Shown: positions 19,207 through 28,656, counted from the first letter of the stretch. The stretch is 64,000 bases of DNA from Nitrospira defluvii (GCA_011525625.1 WYAX01000003.1:62001-126000), one strand, 5' to 3'. Notes: generated by a model from the sequence alone, not told the origin. Numbers and translations are program-made.

Positions 19207-20148
19207 TTATGGCTGGTCCTCGGCACGGTGTCCGCTGACGGACCGGAGGAGATTAGCCACGGCGCGAAGGGGTTTCGTCGCCTTCCACGAATGTGAGTGC
19301 AGCATCAGGTCGATCGCCGATCTGAGGCCCGACACTTCCGCCTCCAATCCCGCGATTCGCTGCTGCGCGTGATTCAATTGGTGTCGAAGCTGTGCCACCT
19401 CCGGATCGGACTCGCCGATGTGCTCAAAGAGCGTAGACGTCACCGAGGGCAGCGCAGCATCTGAGGCCATGGCCACCTGATAACAGGGGCGCGCCACTCC
19501 CTGGGTCGACTGGATAGCCCCACCCTGCTCACGAAAATACTCAACCGCTGCGCCTGAAAGCCCTGCCGGAAGAATGGCGGACGCATAGAGCACTCGTTGC
19601 CCCAATATCGCCACATGACGAAAGAAGCACTCCACCAATTGTCGAAACTCGTCCGCGTAGAGTTCCTTCACATGAAAGTCATTGGCGTGGCGTGCTCGCT
19701 CGGTGTACTCCAACTTGTCGGGGCTGGACATGATCATCATGCCGCCTGGTCGCAACACTCGTTTGATTTCTCTGAACATCGCCTCATGCTCGGTGTGATG
19801 CTCGATAGTCTCAAAACTTACCACCAGATCGACCGCCGCATCCGGTAGCGGAATCTGCGCACATCGACCGACGAGGAATTCGAGATTGGGCCGTCCATAC
19901 GCAGCCTTCGCATGCTCGATTGCATCGGGCGCGATATCTACGCCATATACCCGAGTTGCCGTCCCGGCCAGCAGGAAAGACCCGTATCCTTCGCCGCAGG
20001 CAATATCAAGCACGATCTTTCCCGCTGAACAATCCTTCGCCATGGCATACCGATGCAGATGCTCGAGAGCAATGGTCCCCTGCATCTCCGGGAGGAATCG
20101 CTCACCGGTCGCCTCAAGCACGATCGGTTGGTTGCCCGTCTCGATCAC
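19207..20148 (-). CDS. SAM methyltransferase with C-terminal coiled coil
   Basis: The start is GTG at 20148, which overlaps the previous stop (GTGA) and has AAGGGGG upstream; frames reaching further 5' run inside the preceding gene. The methyltransferase core shows VLDIACGEGYGSFLL (motif I), VYGVDIAPDAI, DLVVSFETIEHHTEH and LRPGGMMIMSSPD. After it comes a predicted coiled coil (EVAQLRHQLNHAQQRIAGLE...) of about 40 residues and a basic tail. Coiled coils on glycan methyltransferases, as in WbdD, can act as chain-length rulers with Wzm/Wzt systems; here the helix is short and no kinase domain is present, so that comparison is only suggestive. Confidence 0.85.
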   Translation of the reverse strand: MIETGNQPIVLEATGERFLPEMQGTIALEHLHRYAMAKDCSAGKIVLDIACGEGYGSFLLAGTATRVYGVDIAPDAIEHAKAAYGRPNLEFLVGRCAQIPLPDAAVDLVVSFETIEHHTEHEAMFREIKRVLRPGGMMIMSSPDKLEYTERARHANDFHVKELYADEFRQLVECFFRHVAILGQRVLYASAILPAGLSGAAVEYFREQGGAIQSTQGVARPCYQVAMASDAALPSVTSTLFEHIGESDPEVAQLRHQLNHAQQRIAGLEAEVSGLRSAIDLMLHSHSWKATKPLRAVANLLRSVSGHRAEDQP

Positions 20149-20879
20149 CACTGGCCCCCTTCTGTGGGTATGGATTCCGCCACCTGCGCGATCAGCGCGA
20201 GGCCCGCGGGATAGCGGTACGGCACGATCCGGCATTCATCAAAACCGCTTTCCAGGACCCGGCACCAGACATCGGCCCCGAACTCGGTATGCACGGTTAA
20301 CGACGCGTCCGTACACCCTTCACTGCCATGCACACTCACCGGCAATCCCTGACGTCCACGCGTCAGTCGACCCACAACCACAGGCACGGTAAAGAGGCAG
20401 GCCCCCCCGGGGCGAAGCACGCGACGACACTCCCGCAACCCTCGCGTCGCATCCGGCACATGCTCCAACGTATCGGAATGAACCACGACATCAAACGAGC
20501 GCGCCTCGAACGGCAACGTCATCATGTCGCACTCAGGATACCGAACCAGTCGATGCCCCGGCAGCAAGGACAGCGTCCCGCTCAACGTTCCCGCCTCGTT
20601 GATCTCCAAGATATCGCAGCGACGCGCTGCGGCCGTGTCCACCCATTCCTTCAACGTCATCGCGGCGCGAGTCCAGCGTAGCAACGCATCGGCCAGCGCG
20701 ATCGACCGCACATTCGAACCGCACCCGGTGCAAGAGGTCCCCTGCTGCACGTTGATATACTCCGCCTCTCCCGAGGATAGTCCCCACTGGGCGATGAGTT
20801 CGCTCCACAACACATCGTGATGCGTAAACGCGTCGCCGCCGCACACCCTACAGGGCGAGAGCGTTGTTCGTTCGTTCAT
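20145..20879 (-). CDS. Methyltransferase-type protein with N-terminal Cys4 motif
   Basis: I start at the ATG at 20879 (MNERTTLSPCRVCGG). Cys pairs CRVC and CTGC bracket about 35 residues and could bind zinc. The second part is a class I methyltransferase fold without a canonical glycine-rich motif I; it has CDILEINEAGTLSGTL in that place, then FEARSFDVVVHSDTLEHVPDA and LRPGGACLFTVPVVVGR, as in Methyltransf_11 proteins of capsule loci. The altered motif I (EINEAG) could weaken SAM binding. The gene overlaps the Wzt gene by 32 bp. Role: probable modification of the exported glycan. Confidence 0.8.
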   Translation of the reverse strand: MNERTTLSPCRVCGGDAFTHHDVLWSELIAQWGLSSGEAEYINVQQGTSCTGCGSNVRSIALADALLRWTRAAMTLKEWVDTAAARRCDILEINEAGTLSGTLSLLPGHRLVRYPECDMMTLPFEARSFDVVVHSDTLEHVPDATRGLRECRRVLRPGGACLFTVPVVVGRLTRGRQGLPVSVHGSEGCTDASLTVHTEFGADVWCRVLESGFDECRIVPYRYPAGLALIAQVAESIPTEGGQW

Positions 20880-22221
20880 GGTCTCTTTCTTGATCGTCGA
20901 CACCACAGAGCTGTGCCTTGACCAGCTCGACCGCAATCAGTCCGAAGCAGAATTCTGAGGGAGCCGACGTGAAGGCGACCGCATCATGCATCCAGTGATG
21001 CTGGACGTGTTGTTGTTGCGTCCCGTCGGCGAGCGCGATACTCATCGCATAGTCGCCCGGATGTAACACCGGCATCACAAATTCCAGCTCTACCAGAAAC
21101 CGCGTGCCCTGTAACAATGGCTTCGGAAATGCCTGCTCGGACACAGAGGTATTTGCGCCGAACAAGGACTGACCGAACCGATTGCGCACGAGAAATCCGA
21201 CGATCGGGCTCGTCAGCCGAACTGAAGTAACGCACCAGACGCGAAGCGACACACGTTCACGCTTGGTCACCGTCTGAATCGTGCGACCGGTCTCGTCGGA
21301 GAACGTGATGCGCTCGATCCACGCCTGCCGGCCATCGGATGCGCGCTCGCCGGCTCCGGCGGAGAGTGCCAGGACCTTTGCCGGCCCCACCTGCATTCGC
21401 GTGTCTGTGTCGAGCGTCCCCGACCGGCCCTCGCCTCGATCTCCTGTCGGCACCGGTTTGGACCTGGCAGGCCCGCCGTGCAAATACCCGTCACACACAA
21501 CCTTGGCTTCTCCCATCCCGGCTACTCGCCCCCGCTCCAACCAGAGCGCCTTGCGGCAGAGGCTCAATACAGCCGAGGAGTCATGACTGACGAACAACAC
21601 CGTGCCCTGCTCCATAAACGTCCGGAGAAACCGCATGCATTTCTGAACGAAGAACGCATCTCCCACGGCCAAAGCCTCGTCGATGACCAAGATATCGGCC
21701 TGCACATGCGCCATCACCGCGAACGCAAGCCGCACGATCATGCCACTCGAATAGGTCTTGACCGGCTGATCGATCCCCGCACCGATATCCGCAAATGCCA
21801 GCATGTCCTCAAGCCGTTCCTCGATCTCGTTCTGCGACAGACCGAGCAAGGTTGCGTTCAGACGAACATTCTCGCGTCCCGTAAATTCCGGATGAAATCC
21901 TGCACCAAGTTCCAGCAAGGCCGCCACACGTCCCTGCGACTCAATACGGCCGCTCGTCGGGCTCACGGTGCCGACGATCAACTGCAGCAGCGTGGATTTT
22001 CCAGACCCATTCCGCCCGATGATGCCCAGCGTCTCGCCTTTGTTGACCTCGAAGGACACATCCTCGAGCGCATGGACTTCACGGTAATACTGAGTGGGCA
22101 TCCGCCCAAGTGCTTTTTGAATTGGAGGCAGTATCCACTGTTTGCCCCTATCCTGCGGTCGATCGTACACACGATAGGTCTTCGACAGATTGGACACTCG
22201 AATCACCCACTCAGAGGACAT
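20848..22221 (-). CDS. wzt: Polysaccharide ABC exporter ATPase with C-terminal Wzt-like domain
   Basis: ATPase subunit of an O-antigen/capsule exporter. Residues 1-240 are the nucleotide-binding domain: Walker A GRNGSGKST (69-77), signature YSSGMIVRLAFA, Walker B ILVIDEALAVGD and the switch His (FVSHDSSAV). Residues about 300-430 form a beta-sandwich like the carbohydrate-binding C-terminal domain of Wzt (FSDETGRTIQTV ... GFLVRNRFGQSLFGANT ... HPGDYAMSIALADG), which in E. coli O9a recognises the capped, often methylated, chain end. That fits the methyltransferases immediately downstream. It overlaps the permease by 11 bp. Confidence 0.93.
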   Translation of the reverse strand: MSSEWVIRVSNLSKTYRVYDRPQDRGKQWILPPIQKALGRMPTQYYREVHALEDVSFEVNKGETLGIIGRNGSGKSTLLQLIVGTVSPTSGRIESQGRVAALLELGAGFHPEFTGRENVRLNATLLGLSQNEIEERLEDMLAFADIGAGIDQPVKTYSSGMIVRLAFAVMAHVQADILVIDEALAVGDAFFVQKCMRFLRTFMEQGTVLFVSHDSSAVLSLCRKALWLERGRVAGMGEAKVVCDGYLHGGPARSKPVPTGDRGEGRSGTLDTDTRMQVGPAKVLALSAGAGERASDGRQAWIERITFSDETGRTIQTVTKRERVSLRVWCVTSVRLTSPIVGFLVRNRFGQSLFGANTSVSEQAFPKPLLQGTRFLVELEFVMPVLHPGDYAMSIALADGTQQQHVQHHWMHDAVAFTSAPSEFCFGLIAVELVKAQLCGVDDQERDHERTNNALAL

Positions 22222-23035
22222 CGGCGAACGCTTTCCGGGTCTTGTGAAACCACAGCAACCCGCACCATGCGATCACGTAGCTGCCCAGACAATAGGCCGC
22301 GATCCCTGTCCAGGATGGACCTTTGCCCCATATCAACAGATCCTGCGCCTGCATGATCAGAAAGGTGAGCGGATTCCCATACAGCAAGCCTCGATAGGCA
22401 TCGGGAAAGGCCGACAGCGGATAGAACACAGGCGAAAGGAACAGCATGATCGTCGTCAACGGCCCGCTCGCCTGACCGATATCCCGGATAAAAACGCCGG
22501 CAGAGGCCAGAAACCACGACATGCCGAGCGTCACCAACACCAAGGGAATGAACAGAAGCGGCACCAGCAACATCGTCCAATGTAGCGACCGATGCAAAAG
22601 ACCGTAAAAGAGAATCAAGACGCATGTACTAACCGCCGCATGAAACACCGCCGACCCCAGCGAGGTCCAGGCCAGAATCTCCAGCGGAAAGACGATCTTC
22701 TTCACATAGTTACCGTGATTCACAATCAAGTACGGCGCGCGATGCATGCTTTCCGCAAACAGCGCGTGAACGATTAACCCAGCGAACACGAGCAGACCAA
22801 AATCCAGGGCGCTTTCTCCCTCTCGCCCCCATCGCAGTCCGAATGCGCCCCGAAAGACCAGTGTATAGACCGTCAGCATCAGAAGCGGATGCAGGAACGC
22901 CCACACCACGCCCAGAAACGACCCGCGATACCGGCTCACGATTTCCCGTCTGGTCAATTGACGAATCAGGCTCCAATGCGAGCTCACACTGGTGAACACC
23001 ATCAGGGGCGAGACGCTGTGTGGAGGTGAGAGCAT
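22211..23035 (-). CDS. wzm: Polysaccharide ABC exporter permease
   Basis: An ABC-2 permease of 274 residues with six predicted TM helices. The cytoplasmic amphipathic start LIRQLTRREIVSRYRGSFLG is the hallmark of Wzm/TagG/KpsM-type permeases, and the end (FLSPVFYPLSAFP, NPLTFLIMQAQDLL) also matches. With Wzt it moves undecaprenyl-linked glycan to the periplasm. It begins 94 bp after the preceding permease gene, the longest break in the upstream half of the cluster, so a promoter may sit at 23036-23129; a TTGCCA at 23109-23114 lacks a good -10 partner. Confidence 0.93.
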   Translation of the reverse strand: MLSPPHSVSPLMVFTSVSSHWSLIRQLTRREIVSRYRGSFLGVVWAFLHPLLMLTVYTLVFRGAFGLRWGREGESALDFGLLVFAGLIVHALFAESMHRAPYLIVNHGNYVKKIVFPLEILAWTSLGSAVFHAAVSTCVLILFYGLLHRSLHWTMLLVPLLFIPLVLVTLGMSWFLASAGVFIRDIGQASGPLTTIMLFLSPVFYPLSAFPDAYRGLLYGNPLTFLIMQAQDLLIWGKGPSWTGIAAYCLGSYVIAWCGLLWFHKTRKAFADVL

Positions 23036-23129
23036 TGGTTAGCCTTCAGCTGAGACACGCCGTGTAGGGGCCTCCCGAGGATACGATCCGTACAATACTA
23101 TGGCCGCGTGGCAAGAGCCTGATCGAGTC

Positions 23130-23897
23130 TCAAAAATCACGCTGCTGAAATATCAGGCAGGCACCGGTGAGTAACACCCCGGCGTACATCAGCCCATAGA
23201 GCGACGCCATCATGACGTATTCCGGCGCTGCAACAATCCCCACTGCGGCCTGCCCCTTGATGTTCAGCATTTCGAGGTTGGGGCAGAGATAATAGAGCAG
23301 GTCTACGAGCGACGTGACCGGTCCGCTGTCGCTGTTGGCCACCACCGTCCGCAAATCAGCCGTCAGATGGCCGATCACATAGAAGCCCAGCGTGAAAATC
23401 GCGCTCAACGTCGTCGAACTAAACGTCGAAAAAAAGAGCGCGACGGCCGTCACCACCACGATCTCGACAAAGATCAGCAGGACCGCCTGAAACATGGAGA
23501 ACTGAATCGGCACATGGTACAGCCATAGGGTGAGAAGAAACACGGCGACCATGATGGTCATATTCACGAACAAAGTCAGCGTTAAGCCAAGATACTTACC
23601 CAGGACGAAAGCGGCTCGGCTGATCGGCCTCGCCATAATCGTATAAATCGTACGCCGCTCGATCTCCTTATTCACCAGACTGATACCGACGAAAATGGCA
23701 ATGATGACGCCGATCAAATTGATGGCCGCCAAGCCCATATCGGCAATCACCTTGTGGTGTTCCGTAATCGACAAATCCGCCAGCAACACGGACAGTCCGA
23801 TGAGCAAGCCTGCGAACAACACCAGGTTATAGAGAATCTTGTCTCGCAAGCTTTCCCGAAATGCGTTCAAGGCAATGACACCGATCGCCCCCATCAA
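23130..23897 (-). CDS. ABC-2 type transporter permease
   Basis: A 255-residue permease with about six TM segments. The opening MMGAIGVIALNAFRESLRDKI and the loop NKEIERRTIYTIMARPISRAAFVLGKYLGL are characteristic of NosY/ABC-2 permeases paired with CcmA-like ATPases. The ATPase gene precedes it with a 4-bp overlap. Exported substrate unknown; it sits between the O-antigen-ligase-like gene and Wzm/Wzt, so it may serve the same surface pathway or be an independent unit. Confidence 0.88.
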   Translation of the reverse strand: MMGAIGVIALNAFRESLRDKILYNLVLFAGLLIGLSVLLADLSITEHHKVIADMGLAAINLIGVIIAIFVGISLVNKEIERRTIYTIMARPISRAAFVLGKYLGLTLTLFVNMTIMVAVFLLTLWLYHVPIQFSMFQAVLLIFVEIVVVTAVALFFSTFSSTTLSAIFTLGFYVIGHLTADLRTVVANSDSGPVTSLVDLLYYLCPNLEMLNIKGQAAVGIVAAPEYVMMASLYGLMYAGVLLTGACLIFQQRDF

Positions 23898-24865
23898 GAC
23901 GCCCTCCCACTGATCATGTACGGCAATGGCTGCGCCCCCTGTTGCGTGGCCTCCTGGAAATACAGATCTTCGAGCGATGCCTTATGGGGTGTCACCGACA
24001 GCAACCGCCCTCCCTGTCGACGAATCTCCCCGACAAGCGCATCGACCGCGTCGGGGCTCGGCAAGACAATGAGACACTGTGGCCCTTGCTGCAACACGCG
24101 AGTCGCCAGCGAGTGAATGAACGCATTCCCCTCAACGTTGAGTTGCTGGCAAACCACCTCAACGGATTGCGTATGATCCTGCCGGACCAGTTCATCGACT
24201 CGGCCGCTCGCGACGAGACGCCCCTTCATGACAATGCCGACCCGATCACAGATCATCTCCACATCGTGCAGAATGTGCGTGCTGAAAAAGACGGTTTTCC
24301 CGCAATCGCGCAGACTCAAAATCAGATCGCGGACCTGCTTGCGTCCGACCGGATCCAGTCCGGTCATCGGCTCATCGAGGATAATCAATTCAGGATCGTG
24401 GATCAGCGCCTGCGCCAAGCCGACACGCTGCAACATGCCTTTGGAGAATTTTCGCAACTGCCGGGCACGTGCCTCCGTGAGCCCGACGAGCCCCAACAGG
24501 TCCGTGACCCGCTGGTTGATGGCGGCTCGATTCAAACCAGCCAATTGTCCATAAAACCCGAGGAACTCCTCGGCCGTCAGATAGTCATAGAAATAGGGAG
24601 ACTCCGGCAAGAAGCCGATCCGGCGACGCGTGGCCACATCACCCGCCGGTTGTCCCAGGAGGTACGCCTGCCCGCTTGTCGGCCGCACCAGGCCCAGTAG
24701 AATCTTTAATGTGGTCGTCTTCCCTGCCCCGTTCGGTCCCAGAAAGCCGAAAATCTCTCCCCGGCGAACGGTGAGGCACAATCCATCCAACGCGACGAAC
24801 GGCGGCCGCCCGGGCCAGCCGGAAGCGTAGGATTTGGTTAGATTGTCTGTGACGATAACATCCAC
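23894..24865 (-). CDS. ABC transporter ATP-binding protein (CcmA-type)
   Basis: Walker A is GPNGAGKTTT (about residue 42), the signature is FSKGMLQRVGLAQAL, Walker B is LIILDEPMTGLDP and the switch is FFSTHILHD. The C-terminal 100 residues form the usual regulatory extension of single-domain exporter ATPases (VASGRVDELVRQD...). It partners with the permease that starts inside its last codon. The membrane-anchored protein upstream (24881-25843) ends 15 bp before this start and is probably cotranscribed. Confidence 0.9.
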   Translation of the reverse strand: MDVIVTDNLTKSYASGWPGRPPFVALDGLCLTVRRGEIFGFLGPNGAGKTTTLKILLGLVRPTSGQAYLLGQPAGDVATRRRIGFLPESPYFYDYLTAEEFLGFYGQLAGLNRAAINQRVTDLLGLVGLTEARARQLRKFSKGMLQRVGLAQALIHDPELIILDEPMTGLDPVGRKQVRDLILSLRDCGKTVFFSTHILHDVEMICDRVGIVMKGRLVASGRVDELVRQDHTQSVEVVCQQLNVEGNAFIHSLATRVLQQGPQCLIVLPSPDAVDALVGEIRRQGGRLLSVTPHKASLEDLYFQEATQQGAQPLPYMISGRAS

Positions 24866-24880
24866 GGCATTCCTCCATCC

Positions 24881-25843
24881 TCACTGCACGGTCGGCAGCG
24901 GAGTCTCCATCGAACCGGTTCCTTTCAAAGACTGCGCCGCACTCCCCAACCGGCACGCCACTTTCTCGTGAATCCGAAGTCGCTCGCGTGTGGAGGAGGC
25001 GGTGACGGCTCCGGTCAGGCTATTGAGTTCATACTGTCCACCCAACGGATCCACCGGCAGTCTGGTAATGATGCCGCGCAACAGGAGATCTTCCAATTTC
25101 GCCGGCGCCTGCCCATAGCGGGTACGGTACCGACCGATACCCTCTTCGAGAAAGCGCAGATCCTGTTCCTGTACAATTTCTTTCATCCGTCGAACCAACG
25201 CCTCTCGTATCCGCTCATCGGTCACACTCCGCGAAAAACGCTGCAGGAATTCAAGCGCTGCCGAGGCATCGCCGCTTTCCACCGTCATCCGTGCGGCCAA
25301 TTGCGGGAGATACGCAGGTGCACCGGGCACGCGCGCCGCGATTCGAAAGAATTCCCCACCCGCTGCCGGGTCACAACGTTCGTAGTACGAAATGTAGCCG
25401 GCCAGGAACGGCAGTTGCCAACTCGCCGGATTGTGCCGAATCCCCTTTCTCAAGATCGCCACACCTTCGTCATGGCGACCGACCAACACGCCGAGAAAGA
25501 GTCCGGTAGCCTGGTACGGCGGAACGAACGTGGGATCCAAATCCGTCAGGACATCGACGGCGTGGTACGTCCAGGTATACCCTAGCTGCGTGTCTCGCTT
25601 CGCGCCGATATGCTGAACCGCCTGCAGCCAAATCAGATCGGCGACGACCTGCCGATACCCGAGTACGGCCAGTTTCAAAAAATCTCCCTTCGGGAGGTAA
25701 GCGAGTTGCTCGGCCCGCGCACCTGCATCCCGGTTACGATCGAGAGCGTTCAGCAGTACCGAGGCACCGACCAGTAAGGCCACACCGAACATGACCTGAC
25801 CGACGAACCGCTTGGCGGAAGACCCAGAGGGTACGTGCTTCAT
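24881..25843 (-). CDS. Membrane-anchored TPR-like protein of unknown function
   Basis: One TM helix at about 12-31 (GQVMFGVALLVGASVLLNAL) leaves 290 residues in the periplasm. Then come helical repeats (TYHAVDVLTDLDPTFVPPY, EGVAILRKGIRHNPASWQLP, AAGGEFFRIAARVPGAPAYL) resembling TPRs, and a C-terminal segment RYGQAPAKLEDLLLRGI...PVDPLGGQYEL that resembles the tail of GspG-type pseudopilin domains. Its start overlaps the ligase-like gene's stop by 4 bp, and the ABC exporter genes follow, so it may be a periplasmic accessory of that transporter. I do not recognise a named family. Confidence 0.75.
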   Translation of the reverse strand: MKHVPSGSSAKRFVGQVMFGVALLVGASVLLNALDRNRDAGARAEQLAYLPKGDFLKLAVLGYRQVVADLIWLQAVQHIGAKRDTQLGYTWTYHAVDVLTDLDPTFVPPYQATGLFLGVLVGRHDEGVAILRKGIRHNPASWQLPFLAGYISYYERCDPAAGGEFFRIAARVPGAPAYLPQLAARMTVESGDASAALEFLQRFSRSVTDERIREALVRRMKEIVQEQDLRFLEEGIGRYRTRYGQAPAKLEDLLLRGIITRLPVDPLGGQYELNSLTGAVTASSTRERLRIHEKVACRLGSAAQSLKGTGSMETPLPTVQ

Positions 25844-27948
25844 CCCGCCATGTCCTTTTCATGCAGGGCTGCACGCAACGGAGCGACATCTACATTCAAG
25901 AAGGCCTGGTCGATACTGTTCTTGCTCCATTGTTTGAATCGATCCTGACGGGATTGAATTTCCTGCAACTCATGCTTGGCCTCGTCGACCAGTCCCTGAT
26001 CCATCCATAAGCGAGCGAGGAGCGCACGGGCTGGGAGAAAATTCGGCTCCAACCGTCCCGCCTCTTGTACGTGTCGCTCGGCATCCGCAAGCTCTCCCAG
26101 CATCCATTCCAACCGGGCCATTTCATAGCGATACGGGGCGGAATAGGGGGCGAGTCGGACGGCTCGCGCATACACGCGCAACGCCGCACGCAGCCAATTG
26201 TTCCGTTGTTCAAGAGAGTCGCTGATCCCCGAGGGCGGATACGCCGCCGACACGTACAGTTGAGCCAAGAGCCCCAACAACCGACTGTCCAACGGGTTCA
26301 ATTCGATCGCGATTTTGAACTCCGCATGCGCGAGGCGGAAGGCCTCCTGTTCATGCGATATTTCGAACGCCCTCGCATAAACCGACCCGAGACCGTGATG
26401 ATACAGAGACTTTCCCGGGTCCCACGCGATCGCTTCCTGCAATCCCTGGATGGCCGTGGCCGTCTCTCCCGCCGTGGCTCGGCGTGAGGCCGAGTCAAAC
26501 ATCATCCAGGCCATGCCGGATCGAATGACTTCCAGGACAACTACCAGCAGGAGGCCGGCAACTCCCATCCCCCACGCCCATCGCGGTCGAATCGGAACGA
26601 CATGCACGACTGCGGCCGCCTGGTTCGTGAGTCGCCCGGCTGAAACAATCAGACCGGCACAGAGCACGAGGAGAATCGCCACAGCCGACTCGCGCAAACT
26701 GGAATCAACCGCGGCATGAGCGAGGAGCGCAATGGTTCCGCCTCCGAGGCCCACAATGAGGCTTCGTTGGCGGCGAGACAACCTTGCCTGGAGCGCACGC
26801 CGGAGTTCATGCCCCACCATCAGCACACCGGCGACAAACACCACCATCGCGCCGACTCCCATCTCAACCCCCATTTGCAGGTAGTCGTTATGCGGCGTCT
26901 GCGCAACCTTTCCATACCGTGCAATTTCTCCTTCGACCGGAAGCGCGTAACGAGGATAGGTGTATTGATACAGCCCGAGTCCGATGCCGAACGGATGATC
27001 GGCCATCTGACTCAACGCTCCCTGCCACATCTGCCAACGTGCATACGAGAGGGGATTCTGCTGATGTTCCGCCTGCACCCGTTCCCGCAACGGCGTGGGA
27101 AGGAGCAGGCCCGCCGACACGAGCAGCACCAGACAGGTGCCCGCCGGCCTCCAGCCGTATCGCACGGTCAGAATAAAGGCCGTCGCCACCAGCACCACCA
27201 GCATGCCGCCGCGCGATTGGGTGAGCAACACTGCGAGGAATAGGCCACATAAGGACGCGGCGACGCCGAACCACCACATCGTTGGCGTGAGCAAGGGCCA
27301 GAACCCTGTTGCCTTCCGTCGATATCCATAGACTGCGCAGCTCAGCAGAATGGCCCAACTCACTGACAGATACCCGGCAAGAAAGTTGGGGTTAAAGAAT
27401 GTGCCACTGGGCCTCACGACATTCCGGGCGAAGCCTTGGAGGAGGGCCAAGGCGACTTCGCCGACTCCCATCAGGACGATCACCAGCGTCAGCGTATACA
27501 CATGCTCCCATCGGTCCACACAAGAGACAAGCAAATAGAACAACGTTGCATAGCCGATGATCATAATCAGCCACTGCCGGCTGGGATGAGCATAGGGAGA
27601 CGTAAACGTCGCGACGGCCGCAAAAGCGAGAAACGCCACAACCGCGTATCCCACCGACAGCACAGGCACCGTCAGACGCCCGTGCCGGATGCTCAGCACC
27701 ATCGCGCCTCCGAGCCACGCGAGAATCACGAGGCGAATGATCATCTGCGCGACATGCGTGGTCCCTCCCTCCAAGAGTGGAGAGTAGATGATGAGGGCGC
27801 TGGTCAGGATCAACGGAATGGAAGACCGGATGTTCATCGAGAGCCGCGACTTGTCATTTTCTCCTGCTTTATCAGAGAGCCGTGATTTGGCAAAGAGAAA
27901 TTGAATACGGCGGCGAGCCGCGAGATGGGCAGAGATGAGACCTGCCAC
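25840..27948 (-). CDS. O-antigen ligase/polymerase-like membrane protein with C-terminal TPRs
   Basis: A Wzy_C/WaaL-type protein: about 12 TM segments in residues 40-490, with the long periplasmic loop before MWQGALSQMADHPFGIGLGLYQYTYPRY and AQTPHNDYLQMGVEMG, the conserved H-N-x-Y/L region of the family. Residues 510-700 are TPRs (AIQGLQEAIAWDPGKSLYHHGLG, AEFKIAIELNPLDSRLLGLL, AERHVQEAGRLEPNFLPARA). It would join or polymerise lipid-linked glycans in the periplasm; TPR-bearing forms may glycosylate proteins such as pilins, and two pilin genes lie just upstream (inference). The GTG at 27948 is the longest start; ATG at 27837 begins just before TM1 and is plausible. Neither has a strong ribosome site. 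Confidence 0.85.
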   Translation of the reverse strand: MAGLISAHLAARRRIQFLFAKSRLSDKAGENDKSRLSMNIRSSIPLILTSALIIYSPLLEGGTTHVAQMIIRLVILAWLGGAMVLSIRHGRLTVPVLSVGYAVVAFLAFAAVATFTSPYAHPSRQWLIMIIGYATLFYLLVSCVDRWEHVYTLTLVIVLMGVGEVALALLQGFARNVVRPSGTFFNPNFLAGYLSVSWAILLSCAVYGYRRKATGFWPLLTPTMWWFGVAASLCGLFLAVLLTQSRGGMLVVLVATAFILTVRYGWRPAGTCLVLLVSAGLLLPTPLRERVQAEHQQNPLSYARWQMWQGALSQMADHPFGIGLGLYQYTYPRYALPVEGEIARYGKVAQTPHNDYLQMGVEMGVGAMVVFVAGVLMVGHELRRALQARLSRRQRSLIVGLGGGTIALLAHAAVDSSLRESAVAILLVLCAGLIVSAGRLTNQAAAVVHVVPIRPRWAWGMGVAGLLLVVVLEVIRSGMAWMMFDSASRRATAGETATAIQGLQEAIAWDPGKSLYHHGLGSVYARAFEISHEQEAFRLAHAEFKIAIELNPLDSRLLGLLAQLYVSAAYPPSGISDSLEQRNNWLRAALRVYARAVRLAPYSAPYRYEMARLEWMLGELADAERHVQEAGRLEPNFLPARALLARLWMDQGLVDEAKHELQEIQSRQDRFKQWSKNSIDQAFLNVDVAPLRAALHEKDMAG

Positions 27949-27980
27949 GACTCAGAGGGAGCTCACAGAGCCGTCAATCG

Positions 27981-28017
27981 AAATGAAAACGGGGAAGGAA
28001 CCGTGTTCCTCCCCCGT
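27981..28017 (-). terminator. Rho-independent terminator after the first pilin gene
   Basis: On the minus strand a 13-bp stem with one mismatch (arms ACGGGGGAGGAAC at 28017-28005 and GTTCCTTCCCCGT at 28001-27989) encloses a 3-nt loop and runs directly into TTTTCATTT. It lies about 26 bp after the pilin stop at 28043 and separates the pilin unit from the ligase-like gene. Confidence 0.85.
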
Positions 28018-28042
28018 CGTTGAGGACTCCTGCGCGTGATCG

Positions 28043-28564
28043 TTAGCTGATCACGTCGTCAGGAACCGCCTGGGTCAAACCACCCTTGATGTCATTGACG
28101 GACCACCCGTCGATGGTCGGGTCATTGTCGATGCTGGCTACCGCTGAAGCGGTGAAGCCGACTGAACCCGCCGTCGAGCTGGCGGCAGACGGCACTGCAG
28201 GGGAAGCGTCAGTCTGAACCGTGCAACCGACCGGCGCGCCGCAGGGAATCTGGTCGACGCCGACGTTGTTGCCTGAGGCGGCGTTACCCAGGATGGCAGG
28301 GCTTCGGTAGGTGTACCGGTTGGTCGTCCCGGCAAGGGCATAACCGATTTCAGAGAAGCTACCGTAACGCGAGTTTTCGCTCAGGTAGGCCGTCTCAGCC
28401 ACGAAGATCGCGCCCAGGTTGGTCTTAGCTTCCGACTGGCGCGACTTAGCTTGATAGCGCAAGAAGTTCGGAATGGCGATGGCCGCCAAGATTCCGATAA
28501 TCGCCACCACGATCATCAACTCAATCAGCGTGAAACCTTTTTGACTCTTCACTTGCTTCAACAT
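28043..28564 (-). CDS. pilA: Type IV major-pilin-like protein
   Basis: The ATG at 28564 follows GGGAGG. The leader is [10 protein letters not shown], cut by prepilin peptidase after Gly10, then N-methyl Phe11; Glu5 of the mature protein (Glu15) is present in [20 protein letters not shown], the classic type IVa N-terminal helix. The rest (about 120 residues) has [23 protein letters not shown], a Cys pair (IPCGAPVGC) and a small C-terminal globular domain rich in Gly/Ala/Ser. At 173 aa it is a normal pilin. It lies downstream of a second pilin in the same direction. PilT and PilU are encoded at 41-43 kb. A strong terminator follows. Confidence 0.93.
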   Translation of the reverse strand: MLKQVKSQKGFTLIELMIVVAIIGILAAIAIPNFLRYQAKSRQSEAKTNLGAIFVAETAYLSENSRYGSFSEIGYALAGTTNRYTYRSPAILGNAASGNNVGVDQIPCGAPVGCTVQTDASPAVPSAASSTAGSVGFTASAVASIDNDPTIDGWSVNDIKGGLTQAVPDDVIS

Positions 28565-28656
28565 ACAGCCTCCCTTTCCTATTGTTACCACTTCATCCCA
28601 CACAACTTTCATCTCTGTGTCACTGTCCGAAACCGCCTGTTCACGCTCAGCAGATC

